Shown here: one piece after another, positions 8,062-14,994 of the stretch
Layout: every line of letters begins with the position of its first letter
Position numbering within the stretch: position 1 is the stretch's first letter
Assembly (NCBI GenBank): GCA_964489295.1
Contig: CAZAXT010000009.1
Coordinates: 1-30,175 of the forward strand
DNA from: QS-5-54-17 sp964489295
Lineage (GTDB): Bacteria > Patescibacteriota > Saccharimonadia > QS-5-54-17
Reading direction: 5' to 3'
Length of the DNA: 30,175 nt
Translations under genes and position numbers: made by a program
The notes under the pieces: generated by a model
What the model saw: the letters and a program-made list of their open reading frames with translations, nothing else
Database searches by the model: none
Told to the model about the DNA's origin: nothing

Positions 8062-10017
8062 TTACCAGATCCTGACTCTGTCTTCGGGTTTTAGATACAA
8101 CTCATCTCCTTCGTTTACTTCAAACGTTTCATAGAACCCGTCCATATTCCGGACGGTGTTATTAGCGCGGAATTGCTCAGGAGCGTGGCTGTCGCTTAAT
8201 AAATCTCGCAGTATTCGTTCCTCGCGTTTCTTACTGCACCAGATGCGAGCAAAATTGAGAAAGAATCGTTCCGGCGGAGTATGTCCTTCAACCTTACCGG
8301 GATGCTCCCGGCGTTCCAATGCATATTCCAATGCCTGGAACGCTATCTCTGCTCCACCGATGTCAGCGATATTCTCGCTGAGCGTGAGTTTTCCGTTCAG
8401 ATACCGACCTTCTAAAGCTTCGTATTGATCCGCCTGCTGGACGGCCGTCCGGGTTCTTTCGTCAAACGCGGCCTTATCCCGTTTACTCCACCAGTTTCGA
8501 AGATTGCCGTTTGTATCGAATAGTGCGCCTTGATCATCAAATCCGTGAGTCAGCTCGTGTCCGATGACTACCCCGATTCCTCCATAGTTCACCGCGTCAT
8601 CCCCGTTAAAGTCAAAAAACGGCGGCTGCAAGATAGCAGCAGGGAACATCATTTTGTTCAGGTTCGGGTTGAACATCGCGTTAACGGTCGCCGGAGTCAG
8701 CGACCATTCGCCCCGATCCACCGGTCCGCCGAGTTTACTCAGTTCCCGCTTACTCTCATGTATTGCTGCGTTTAAGCAATTATCAATGTAAGAATCAGGA
8801 GTAATTTCAAGCTCTTCGTACTGACGCAGGTCATCCGGATATCCGACTTCGATGCGTATATTGTGTAGTTTTTCCAAGGCGCGCTGCTTGGTCTCCTCTT
8901 CCATCCAGTCCAACCTTTGCACTCGTTCAGCAAAGGCGGCTTTGATGTCTTCAGTCATCATGTTCATCCGGTCTTTGGCCTGGGGTGGAAAATGTTCATC
9001 GATGTACAATTTGCCGAGCGCTTCGCCGATATGGTTATTAACAACCATTATTACGCGCTTCCATAGTGGCTTCATTTCCGGTACGCCGCTTAGTGTTTTG
9101 CCGAAAAACTCAAAATTAGCCCTATATATTCGCTGCCCCATATACCGACTTACATTTTTGAGCGTATGCCATTTGAGGTACTGCCGCAGCATGGACAGAT
9201 CGGTTTCATTGATCGTTCGATTGAGCGACTTGAAGAATTCGGGTTGATCGACGCTTATATATTCGGGCGGTCGTATGCCGAGCGCATCGAAATAAGCGTT
9301 CCAGTCAATATCCGGCGCCAACTCCTGTAAATCCGAAAGCTGCATTTTGTTGTAATTAGCTTCGACATCTCTTAATTCAGCCGCTGTTTTGGAGTTTCGG
9401 GCTAACGTGCTTTCAAAAGCATAGATAGCTTTTCCTTGACTCTCGCTTCCCTCGGCATGCCCAACCGCCTGGAACATGGTTGGTATGTGTTTTTCCAGTT
9501 CATGTTTAAAATATTGCATTTTATCCGAACTGAGATCGTAGTAATCCCTGTCAGGAAGTGAAAGGCCACCCTGACAGAAGCGTAATAGATACCGCGAACT
9601 ATCCTTTTCGTCCTGATCCACATACACATCCCAAAGAGGATAAATGTTTCTCATGTGCAATCGACCGATAACTCCGGATAGTTCCGCTTTCTCCGAACAA
9701 TCATCAATAACCTCGAATAATTCTGACAACGTTTCCTTGCCTGTTTCTTCTATGTATTGATCCGATTGGGTGCCGGAAACGTAAAAATCCCGGACTTTCT
9801 GCTCGATGTCGCTATCCGGGATGTCGTCACGCGGCAATAGTTGCTCAATTATGGTGTACAAGCTGTTCCAGGTTTCTTCTTTGAGTATATCGAGGTTACC
9901 CCATTCTTCTTCATCCTCGGGTATAGAATTTTCTTGCTTCCACTTGTTATTCACATGATGAAACAGATCATCTTGAGGACGGATGTCTTCATCGACAATG
10001 TTTTGGAAATCAGTCAT
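8062..10017 (-). CDS. pepO: M13-family zinc endopeptidase (PepO/neprilysin type)
   Basis: 651-residue oligopeptidase cleaving short peptides. The N-terminal M13 helical domain includes VNNKWKQEN near the start. NAMFNPNLNK and FPAAILQPPFF form the substrate-side strand. The zinc site is HELTH at 487-491, and SENIADIGG carries the third ligand E548. No TM anchor or signal peptide is visible, unlike eukaryotic neprilysins, so it is likely cytoplasmic as in bacterial PepO. Start: ATG at 10017 follows TTAAGGAG with a six-base spacer. An in-frame start ten codons earlier has no such site and lies at the promoter -10. It has its own promoter and an imperfect palindrome over the -35. It is paired convergently with the M1 aminopeptidase. 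Confidence 0.95.
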   Translation of the reverse strand: MTDFQNIVDEDIRPQDDLFHHVNNKWKQENSIPEDEEEWGNLDILKEETWNSLYTIIEQLLPRDDIPDSDIEQKVRDFYVSGTQSDQYIEETGKETLSELFEVIDDCSEKAELSGVIGRLHMRNIYPLWDVYVDQDEKDSSRYLLRFCQGGLSLPDRDYYDLSSDKMQYFKHELEKHIPTMFQAVGHAEGSESQGKAIYAFESTLARNSKTAAELRDVEANYNKMQLSDLQELAPDIDWNAYFDALGIRPPEYISVDQPEFFKSLNRTINETDLSMLRQYLKWHTLKNVSRYMGQRIYRANFEFFGKTLSGVPEMKPLWKRVIMVVNNHIGEALGKLYIDEHFPPQAKDRMNMMTEDIKAAFAERVQRLDWMEEETKQRALEKLHNIRIEVGYPDDLRQYEELEITPDSYIDNCLNAAIHESKRELSKLGGPVDRGEWSLTPATVNAMFNPNLNKMMFPAAILQPPFFDFNGDDAVNYGGIGVVIGHELTHGFDDQGALFDTNGNLRNWWSKRDKAAFDERTRTAVQQADQYEALEGRYLNGKLTLSENIADIGGAEIAFQALEYALERREHPGKVEGHTPPERFFLNFARIWCSKKREERILRDLLSDSHAPEQFRANNTVRNMDGFYETFEVNEGDELYLKPEDRVRIW

Positions 10018-10046
10018 GTAGCTCCTTAATGGTTTGTTCTGCTCCA

Positions 10047-10088
10047 ACTATAGTAGTCCGATATTTATTCGCCAATTATTTAATCGGA
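10047..10088 (-). promoter_or_regulatory. pepO promoter with overlapping imperfect palindrome
   Basis: Minus strand TTGGCG (10075-10070), 17 bases, TATAGT (10052-10047). Over the -35 lies TCCGAT (10057-10062) ... ATCGGA (10083-10088), with AT-rich, largely symmetric sequence between: a plausible operator. Its CCG-bounded AT-rich layout loosely resembles the palindrome upstream of pepN. Confidence 0.5.
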
Positions 10089-10095
10089 ACGACAT

Positions 10096-10446
10096 TCAAT
10101 GGTCAATTTCAACGGCCCGGGGAACATATCGGAGGTTGTTGAGTTCGATTTCGCCCGTGATACCGATAGCGTCAATTTGGTATTTGTCGGTCCACTCATG
10201 CTCCGTCGCCCAGCTGTGAGCCGCGAAACGTAGCTGTTGCTTTTTGGTGTCGGTGATGTACTCCAACGCTTCATCGTATTTTGCGCTTTTGCGGTGTTTG
10301 ACCTCCACGACGTGAACGGTTTTCTTGTACTTGGCCACGATGTCGAGCTCGCACCAATAGGTTTTCCAGTTCCGGGCTATGACCTCGAATCCGCGTGACT
10401 CCAAATACCGCGCCGCGAATTCCTCGGCGCGCTGACCGTCATTCAT
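10096..10446 (-). CDS. yraN: UPF0102/YraN family predicted nuclease-fold protein
   Basis: 116 residues, the usual length. The family has a PD-(D/E)xK nuclease-like fold; D35 in CELDIVA and E48-V49-K50 in VVEVKHR match its core, preceded by the AARYLESRGF helix. In vivo function in the family is not well defined, though it is regularly found next to rnhB as here, suggesting a nucleic-acid processing role. The start lies six bases after the rnhB stop, and the junction consists of 7-nt tandem repeats. No strong ribosome site, so translation is probably coupled to rnhB. Confidence 0.9.
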   Translation of the reverse strand: MNDGQRAEEFAARYLESRGFEVIARNWKTYWCELDIVAKYKKTVHVVEVKHRKSAKYDEALEYITDTKKQQLRFAAHSWATEHEWTDKYQIDAIGITGEIELNNLRYVPRAVEIDH

Positions 10447-10467
10447 GACTTACTACTTACCACTTAC
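10447..10467. repeat. Heptanucleotide tandem repeat at the rnhB/yraN junction
   Basis: Three units of consensus NACTTAC on the plus strand (GACTTAC, TACTTAC, CACTTAC). It encodes the last residues of RNase HII and its TAG stop and ends at the yraN ATG. Only the first base of each unit varies. Confidence 0.75.
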
Positions 10468-11037
10468 TCGTTTTACAGGGGCGAAGCTATAGCGATGGAG
10501 ATTGCATGGTCCGTATTCCGAAAGCGCGGCTTTATGCTGGGCTGTGCCGTAACCGACGTGAGCTTCGAAGCCGTATCCAGGAAATATGTCGGCGCATTTC
10601 TGCATGAACTGATCCCGCAGAACCTTGGCAACGATCGAAGCGGCACTAATGGCGGGTTCTTTCTGGTCACCCTGGGGGACACATTGTGTGTTGGACGCCA
10701 CATCAGCTAAAAAGTCGATGTTTCCATCTATGTACACCCTTTGGTCGTGATGCTCCGGCGATAGTTGCGCCCATGCCGCGTGCATAGCCCGCTTTGTGCC
10801 AGTAGTCAGTCCATACCGATCTATAAAAGCCGGTGCCGCCCATCCGATACCAATTCCGCTCACCTGCTGCCGTATATCCTGCAACAGCCGCGTTCGCTTG
10901 AGCGGCGTAAGTTTTTTCGAGTCAGCCAAACCGTCCATATCCGTATCGTCGGACAAACACACGGCGACCGCCACCAACGGCCCGGCCCACGGACCGCGTC
11001 CGACTTCATCCACACCAATAGTTAATGTATTACTCAT
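10453..11037 (-). CDS. rnhB: Ribonuclease HII
   Basis: 194-residue enzyme that cuts RNA in RNA/DNA hybrids and at single ribonucleotides in DNA. GVDEVGRGPWAGP (residues 8-20) carries the D10-E11 metal pair and the GRG substrate motif. VYIDGN supplies D104, and ISAASIVAKVLRD supplies the conserved serines and D142. Length and motif order are normal for RNase HII. ATG at 11037 lies nine bases after an extended -10 box, so the mRNA may be leaderless. The C-terminal codons are formed by a 7-nt tandem repeat (VSGK). It is followed directly by yraN, the usual partner. Confidence 0.96.
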   Translation of the reverse strand: MSNTLTIGVDEVGRGPWAGPLVAVAVCLSDDTDMDGLADSKKLTPLKRTRLLQDIRQQVSGIGIGWAAPAFIDRYGLTTGTKRAMHAAWAQLSPEHHDQRVYIDGNIDFLADVASNTQCVPQGDQKEPAISAASIVAKVLRDQFMQKCADIFPGYGFEAHVGYGTAQHKAALSEYGPCNLHRYSFAPVKRVSGK

Positions 11038-11046
11038 GATGTATCT

Positions 11047-11055
11047 ACTATAGCA
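11047..11055 (-). promoter_or_regulatory. rnhB extended -10 promoter
   Basis: TGC-TATAGT on the minus strand, nine bases before the ATG at 11037. Predicted RNA start at about 11040, leaving no space for a ribosome site. Confidence 0.55.
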
Positions 11056-11067
11056 CTATTTGATACT

Positions 11068-11107
11068 CCAACACGTCATTCTCTCAGAGGAGGGAGTGAC
11101 GTGTTGG
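11068..11107. repeat. 40-nt hairpin between rplS and rnhB, REP-like copy 2
   Basis: CCAACACGTCA (11068-11078) and TGACGTGTTGG (11097-11107) are perfect complements. With the inner bases the stem reaches 18 pairs (three G-T when read as RNA) around a four-base loop. GTCATTC...GAGTGAC resembles the other GTCATTCC-type hairpins here. It sits just after rplS and may end its transcript, but lacks a T tract. Confidence 0.6.
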
Positions 11108-11138
11108 CTGACAGGAATACCGGGAAGTCCTGCTCGTT

Positions 11139-11822
11139 TTAAGACTCTGTTTTCTTGTCTTCTTTCGTGTCTTTTGATTCGTCAGACCCTCCGTTTTTGT
11201 CGGAGCCGGATTCTTCCTTGTTCTCTTCTGCATCAGCGCTTTCCGTATCGTCCGATTTTTCATCGCCGGTGCTTTCACTCCCTGCTTCGTCGGTCTTCTC
11301 GTCACCGGTATCCGCAACTTCGCTTCCTTCCGAGACTTCCGTTGCTTCGTCTTGGGATCCTTCCTCCGGGGCTTGTTCGCGCTCTTCGGCCGGAGTCAGC
11401 GGCGCTTCTTCCTCGGCTTCCTCTACTACTGAAACCGCTTCATCAGCTTCCGAAACTTCCGAAGCTGACCGGTCGAACGAAATTTCCTGGAGCCGGGCGG
11501 ATTTGCCCTGGCGTTGCCGCAGGAAACTCAAGTAGTTTCGGCGCACCTTGGAACGGCGCAGTATTTCTATTTTCTCCACGTTCGGGGCATGCAGTTTGAA
11601 CGTCTTCTCCACGCCGACACCGCTTGAAATCCGCCGGACCGTGATAGACGCCATTAATGAATTCATCTGCTTGGTACGGATAATCACACCCTCGAACCCC
11701 TGGGTACGGACTTTGCTTCCTTCAACGATACGCTGGTGTACCCGCACGGTATCCCCGGACCGCACGTGCGGAGTCCGTGATTTCTGTTGGGCCTGTTCGA
11801 ACTGTTCTATCACTGATGGCAT
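11139..11822 (-). CDS. rplS: Ribosomal protein L19 with long acidic C-terminal extension
   Basis: Residues 1-115 are a normal L19 (RSGDTVRVHQRI, GFEGVIIR, RRNYLSFLRQRQGKSARL), which binds 23S rRNA at the subunit interface. About 112 further residues are made almost only of E, D, S, T, A and G, ending in a K-containing acidic stretch. The usual family length is about 115, so the protein is nearly doubled. The reading frame is open and the stop clean, with no sign of frameshift. No Shine-Dalgarno sequence precedes ATG 11822; TATA-like sequence lies just upstream, so it may be leaderless or read through from the gene at 11857. The tail is probably disordered; whether it sits on the ribosome or is trimmed is unknown. 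Confidence 0.95.
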   Translation of the reverse strand: MPSVIEQFEQAQQKSRTPHVRSGDTVRVHQRIVEGSKVRTQGFEGVIIRTKQMNSLMASITVRRISSGVGVEKTFKLHAPNVEKIEILRRSKVRRNYLSFLRQRQGKSARLQEISFDRSASEVSEADEAVSVVEEAEEEAPLTPAEEREQAPEEGSQDEATEVSEGSEVADTGDEKTDEAGSESTGDEKSDDTESADAEENKEESGSDKNGGSDESKDTKEDKKTES

Positions 11823-11856
11823 AACGTATATACACTAACAACTTTGGCGTATCCGT

Positions 11857-12372
11857 TCAAGCATTAGAGGTCTCTTCATCCCGATGATACAGATCAAGCT
11901 CGCGCATGAAGAGTTCCGCGACCACAAGTACCCGCGTCGCCTTCGCTGCTTCCACGACATCCTCTCTTTTACCCTTGAAACGTCTCTGCTTTTCGATGAA
12001 AGATTGTGTCCGTTCATCGGCGTCGATCACATCTTCCATATAGGCCAATCCTCCTTCATGGTCGTGGATTAAAATATGGCCATACAATGTCCGATCACAC
12101 AAGACGAATGCCAGCGGGTCCTCGAGAGTACCGTATACGCTGGCGGGTAGACCGTTCTCATCATAGCTGAGCACATCCTCGACCTGACCCCGGACATATC
12201 CCGCTCGTTTTCGTTGCTCCTCAAAATCACACCCTTGTAAGTATTCCGGAAAGTTCGCGGGTTCTTCTTGTATAGGTTCTCCGTGCAACGATTCCAGGAA
12301 ACTCCTCGCCGAAACGTTTTCATATACAGAAACTTCGGGGGTTGCGGTTTGCCTACTTTCCGGGTGTGTCAT
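11857..12372 (-). CDS. Hypothetical acidic protein
   Basis: 171 residues from ATG 12372, or 179 from ATG 12396. The earlier ATG abuts the predicted -10 box, so the later one is preferred; neither has a clear ribosome site. The protein is soluble, acidic and without TM segments. The middle holds YGTLEDPLAFVLCDRTLYGHILIHDHEGG, which looks like beta strands. The C-terminal half is a charged helix (TQSFIEKQRRFKGKREDVVEA) followed by VLVVAELFMRELDLY. No family was recognised. It is divergent from the rRNA/tRNA methyltransferase gene with a shared palindromic -10 region, and lies just upstream of rplS with 34 bases between. Confidence 0.7.
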   Translation of the reverse strand: MTHPESRQTATPEVSVYENVSARSFLESLHGEPIQEEPANFPEYLQGCDFEEQRKRAGYVRGQVEDVLSYDENGLPASVYGTLEDPLAFVLCDRTLYGHILIHDHEGGLAYMEDVIDADERTQSFIEKQRRFKGKREDVVEAAKATRVLVVAELFMRELDLYHRDEETSNA

Positions 12373-12396
12373 GTAAATTACCCGTTCTGTATTCAT

Positions 12397-12406
12397 ATTA
12401 TATAAT
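12397..12406. promoter_or_regulatory. Shared palindromic -10 of divergent promoters
   Basis: ATTATATAAT is a perfect 10-bp palindrome. It reads TATAAT on the plus strand (12401-12406, toward the methyltransferase) and TATAAT on the minus strand (12402-12397, toward the hypothetical gene). The two -10 boxes share two base pairs, so both promoters cannot be open at once. Confidence 0.55.
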
Positions 12407-12416
12407 GCGCGTACAG

Positions 12417-12914
12417 ATGGAACAAATTACGCTCGTTCTGGATAACATCCGTAGCGCCCACAACGTCGGCGCCATCATGCGCAGCGCGGCCGCGTTCGGC
12501 ATCGAACACCTCGTGTGCATCGGTGTCACACCGCATCCGCGACTGCCGGATGACCCCCGGCTTCCGCATGTAGCATCCCGGGCGCACCGGGCGATCGCCA
12601 AAACCGCGCTTGGCGCGGAGGAGAAAGTAACGGTCCGGCATTACGAACATATGGACGCATTCCTGGGGCAATATCCGGCTCCGGTGTACGCTGTAGAGCA
12701 AACGACCCGATCCACACGACTCCCCAATTTCACGCCGCGACCACCGATCGCGCTGATCATCGGCAGCGAAATCGACGGCATATCGGAGCACGTCATCGCT
12801 CGAACCGACGGGGTTATCGAAATACCCCAGGAAATGTCACGTAAAGAATCATTGAATGCCGCCACCGCCTGCGGAGTCATCTTGTATGATTGCTACGTCA
12901 AACTAAAGCACTGA
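12417..12914 (+). CDS. SpoU/TrmH-family RNA 2'-O-methyltransferase
   Basis: 165-residue SPOUT methyltransferase using S-adenosylmethionine to methylate a ribose 2'-OH in tRNA or rRNA. All three family motifs are present: NIRSAHNVGAIMR (10-22), IALIIGSEIDGIS (111-123) and IPQEMSRKESLNAATA (136-151); together they form the trefoil-knot cofactor pocket. There is no N-terminal substrate-binding domain, so it resembles minimal TrmL-like enzymes; the target nucleotide cannot be told. The start at 12417 is chosen because the earlier in-frame ATG at 12405 overlaps the -10 box. Its last 12 bases overlap the 3' end of the convergent small membrane gene. Confidence 0.92.
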   Translation: MEQITLVLDNIRSAHNVGAIMRSAAAFGIEHLVCIGVTPHPRLPDDPRLPHVASRAHRAIAKTALGAEEKVTVRHYEHMDAFLGQYPAPVYAVEQTTRSTRLPNFTPRPPIALIIGSEIDGISEHVIARTDGVIEIPQEMSRKESLNAATACGVILYDCYVKLKH

Positions 12915-13139
12915 TCCCAGAATCACCAGTGCCAGAACCCCGAGCAGCAACTGCTCGGCGATCGTCCGGTTCGGGATGTGCTCCCGCACGGCTACATGTT
13001 CATACACCAAGTACCCGATGAAGGCGCCGATGGCGGCGCCGGCTACCAACAACGACCCCGGTGACGGCACCATCCGGAACCCGAACGCCACGACCAGCGG
13101 CATGACAACCGCGAAAATCCACCCTACATATCGACTCAT
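12903..13139 (-). CDS. Small integral membrane protein
   Basis: 78 residues with three hydrophobic stretches (about 5-22, 28-46 and 62-78), separated by charged sequence EHVAVREHIPNRT. No family recognised. Its ATG overlaps the stop codon of the CAP-domain gene as ATGA, so the two are translated together and the protein may assist or sit with that CAP membrane protein. The C-terminal end is hydrophobic to the last residue. Confidence 0.75.
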   Translation of the reverse strand: MSRYVGWIFAVVMPLVVAFGFRMVPSPGSLLVAGAAIGAFIGYLVYEHVAVREHIPNRTIAEQLLLGVLALVILGSVL

Positions 13140-14008
13140 CCCACTGCTCCATAACTTGTCTGGACCAATACTACCACGATACCGATGAACAGCATGGATT
13201 GCAGGACGGGGCGGGGGTGTACGTGTTTATCCCAGAGCAAGTGCTTGCGGCGTATGACGATGTGCTGTGCCAGATAGACCGCCCCCAGCATCAAGGCTAT
13301 GGCGGCTCCGAATTGGGCTGTCGGTGGCATCGTCTGTACGACGCTCAAGGGTTCCGTGGGAGTATACGTCTGCGTGGCGGGCAGCACCATCCCGTTGTTC
13401 GACCCGCCCCGGACGGTCGTCACACCGCTCTGCAGCCGCGTGGTGCCGTACATAGCCACCACGACCGTCGTTTGCTCACCATCCAGGTACCCGTCCGCGG
13501 TACCGATACCGATATGCTGGTACCCGCCATCGAGCAAATTATCCCGGTGGCCCGGACTGCTAAGCCAGCCGGCCGTCACCCCGTTACTGGTCTGAAAACC
13601 TTTGGCCAGATTCTCACCGGCATACTGGTATTCGTACCCGTGCTCCTTAATAAAACTCCACGGCGTCGTGCCGTCCGGCCCGTAGTGATCCCAATACCCC
13701 TGCTGCAGCATATGTTCGGCTTTATCCCGGGCGGCCGCGGATAGCTGCGCGTTTTCCTGTAGCGGCCGCAAACCGGCGTTTTGGCGTTGCTGATTGGTCT
13801 GCTCGACCAGTTCCTGTTCGGTGATATTTTGGGCGATCCCGAGCGTATCCCCGGTTTGTCCGTCAACGTAGCTTGCCACTTGCACCACCAGCAGACACCC
13901 GGTCGCTACCGCCAGTGCCGGTACGCGTATCGCGTACGGGTGGAAGGAATTATTAAATCCGGGCCAGAATGTGTGTTTGATGTGTCGTAGTGTTCGTAAA
14001 AGGCGCAT
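13136..14008 (-). CDS. CAP-domain (SCP/PR-1) membrane protein
   Basis: 290 residues. TM segment about 28-47, then a CAP domain (about 68-190), then two C-terminal TM segments (about 235-255 and 268-286). CAP landmarks are LVEQTNQQRQNAGLRPL, AEHMLQQGYWDHYGPDG with the conserved His, YAGENLAKGF, and WLSSPGHRDNLLD with the second His. The CAP domain is probably extracellular and held by TMs on both sides, an unusual arrangement; bacterial CAP proteins are often secreted with a single anchor. Function in bacteria is poorly known (surface binding or peptidase-like). It is the first gene of a two-gene unit with the small membrane protein, joined by an ATGA overlap. Confidence 0.9.
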   Translation of the reverse strand: MRLLRTLRHIKHTFWPGFNNSFHPYAIRVPALAVATGCLLVVQVASYVDGQTGDTLGIAQNITEQELVEQTNQQRQNAGLRPLQENAQLSAAARDKAEHMLQQGYWDHYGPDGTTPWSFIKEHGYEYQYAGENLAKGFQTSNGVTAGWLSSPGHRDNLLDGGYQHIGIGTADGYLDGEQTTVVVAMYGTTRLQSGVTTVRGGSNNGMVLPATQTYTPTEPLSVVQTMPPTAQFGAAIALMLGAVYLAQHIVIRRKHLLWDKHVHPRPVLQSMLFIGIVVVLVQTSYGAVG

Positions 14009-14021
14009 GTTTATATCTCAT

Positions 14022-14027
14022 ACTATA
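14022..14027 (-). promoter_or_regulatory. -10 box of the CAP membrane protein gene
   Basis: TATAGT on the minus strand, 13 bases before the ATG at 14008; leader of about six bases. No clear -35 box or ribosome site. Confidence 0.4.
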
Positions 14028-14160
14028 ACCGATTGTAACAAAACATAAACGCGTTTGTTGATGTTGGCAGCCTCGGGAGGCGTCCTGAACCGATGATACA
14101 CGGGTATTGGCGGGTTTAGCGCACACCTCCCGGCCAAAGTTTTTGCCGATTAACCGCTTA

Positions 14161-14169
14161 TGGTATACT
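14161..14169 (+). promoter_or_regulatory. Extended -10 promoter of the 14.2-kb intergenic RNA
   Basis: TGG-TATACT reading rightward, with RNA start predicted near 14176. There is no start codon with a reading frame downstream before 14412. Confidence 0.45.
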
Positions 14170-14362
14170 AGTAGTTAGATACTGAAGCATACCCACTCGT
14201 TCGAGATAAAAAGTATTCCAGCGAGACCGGAGACTTGCTTGGACTATAGACGGAGTAACTTTAGGGGAAGTCAAAAAGTAGACTCAACCGCTAAGAGGAA
14301 AAGGCTCATTCAGGGTTACGAAGCTATCACACATATAACTTGTAACTTAACATGGAGAGTAT
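14170..14362 (+). other. Unexplained intergenic stretch, possibly a non-coding RNA or long leader
   Basis: About 190 bases without a coding frame between the CAP membrane protein and the second CAP gene, rich in purines on the plus strand. Short stems can be drawn: CTCG-TT-CGAG (near 14197), AGCGAG/CTTGCT (14220-14239) and ACTT-TAGGGG-AAGT (near 14260). An extended -10 box stands just upstream. It does not carry the signatures of tmRNA, RNase P RNA, SRP RNA or a riboswitch I know. No T-rich terminator was found before the promoters at 14363-14404, so it could be the start of a long CAP transcript. Confidence 0.3.
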
Positions 14363-14412
14363 TGGTATAGTTACGTTGACTACAAACGTGTTTTATGGCA
14401 TAGTGTAGTCAA
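14363..14412 (+). promoter_or_regulatory. Tandem promoters and inverted-repeat operator of the second CAP gene
   Basis: Upstream promoter: TGG-TATAGT (14363-14371). Main promoter: TTGACT (14376-14381), 17 bases, CATAGT (14399-14404), then seven bases to ATG 14412, so leaderless. TTGACTAC (14376-14383) and GTAGTCAA (14405-14412) are perfect inverted repeats flanking the -10, one on the -35 box and one ending on the A of the start codon. Confidence 0.6.
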
Positions 14413-14957
14413 TGAAGAAGGCGTTGAAGTACACCGGAATCGGTTTCTTATCCGCTATAGGTTTGCTGTTTGTTTCTCTCTATACGATAGAGATGATTGC
14501 ACAATCCAATACGGGAAATCCTAAACAGTCAGTAAAAGAAAATATCACCCCGAGCAGTTTATATCTCGAAGTTAATTCGATACGTCGCGACCACGACCTT
14601 CCGCAGCTGGAACAGAGTACGCTTTTGAACGAGAGCGCCCGCCTGAAATGTAATGATATGGCGGAGCATGACTACTACGCGCACGAAAACCCCGGAACCG
14701 GGAAGCAGGGGTACTCGTATATTTTCGACGTCGGCAGTCAACACGACACACGTTACGACAGGGTCGGTGAAAACTTGAATATCGGTTCCTTTCGTAACGC
14801 GCGTGGGGTCACTAGTAGCTGGATGGACAGTAAGCCACACAAAGCCGCTATCCTTGACCCGGGATTCAATAAATCCGGGTTCGCTGTGTGTGAAAAAGAC
14901 ACCGTCACGGGTAATGGAAAAACGGATGTCTTCGTAGGCCACTTCGCGAAAAACTGA
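14412..14957 (+). CDS. Secreted or anchored CAP-domain protein
   Basis: 181 residues: TM or signal-anchor at about 9-30, then a compact CAP domain. Landmarks are VNSIRRDHDLPQLEQS, LNESARLKCNDMAEHDYYAHENP with the conserved His, DRVGENLNIG and WMDSKPHKAAILDPGF with the second His. Two cysteines (ARLKC and FAVC) in the outer domain could form a disulfide, unlike the CAP protein at 13136. It lies in an AT-richer islet; base composition and dense regulatory sequence set it apart from its neighbours. It is the second CAP gene within 1.5 kb and is transcribed in the opposite direction to the first. It is probably cell-surface; role unknown. Confidence 0.88.
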   Translation: MKKALKYTGIGFLSAIGLLFVSLYTIEMIAQSNTGNPKQSVKENITPSSLYLEVNSIRRDHDLPQLEQSTLLNESARLKCNDMAEHDYYAHENPGTGKQGYSYIFDVGSQHDTRYDRVGENLNIGSFRNARGVTSSWMDSKPHKAAILDPGFNKSGFAVCEKDTVTGNGKTDVFVGHFAKN

Positions 14958-14958
14958 A

Positions 14959-14994
14959 CCCATACTCTCCTTTCGACAAGGAGAGATCAATGGG
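14959..14994 (+). promoter_or_regulatory. Hairpin hiding the ribosome site and start codon of the gene at 14990
   Basis: CTCTCCTT (14965-14972), loop TCGAC, AAGGAGAG (14978-14985): a perfect 8-bp stem that buries the Shine-Dalgarno AAGGAG. An outer stem CCCAT (14959-14963) / ATGGG (14990-14994) pairs the start codon itself. It begins one base after the CAP gene stop codon, so translation of the CAP gene, temperature or a binding factor could open it. Confidence 0.65.

Noticed and set aside
14170..14362. tmRNA, RNase P RNA, SRP RNA or riboswitch
   Set aside because: No T-arm/CCA end, no GAGGAAAGTC-type P4 core, no GGAAGGAAGCA SRP loop and no known aptamer core could be found.
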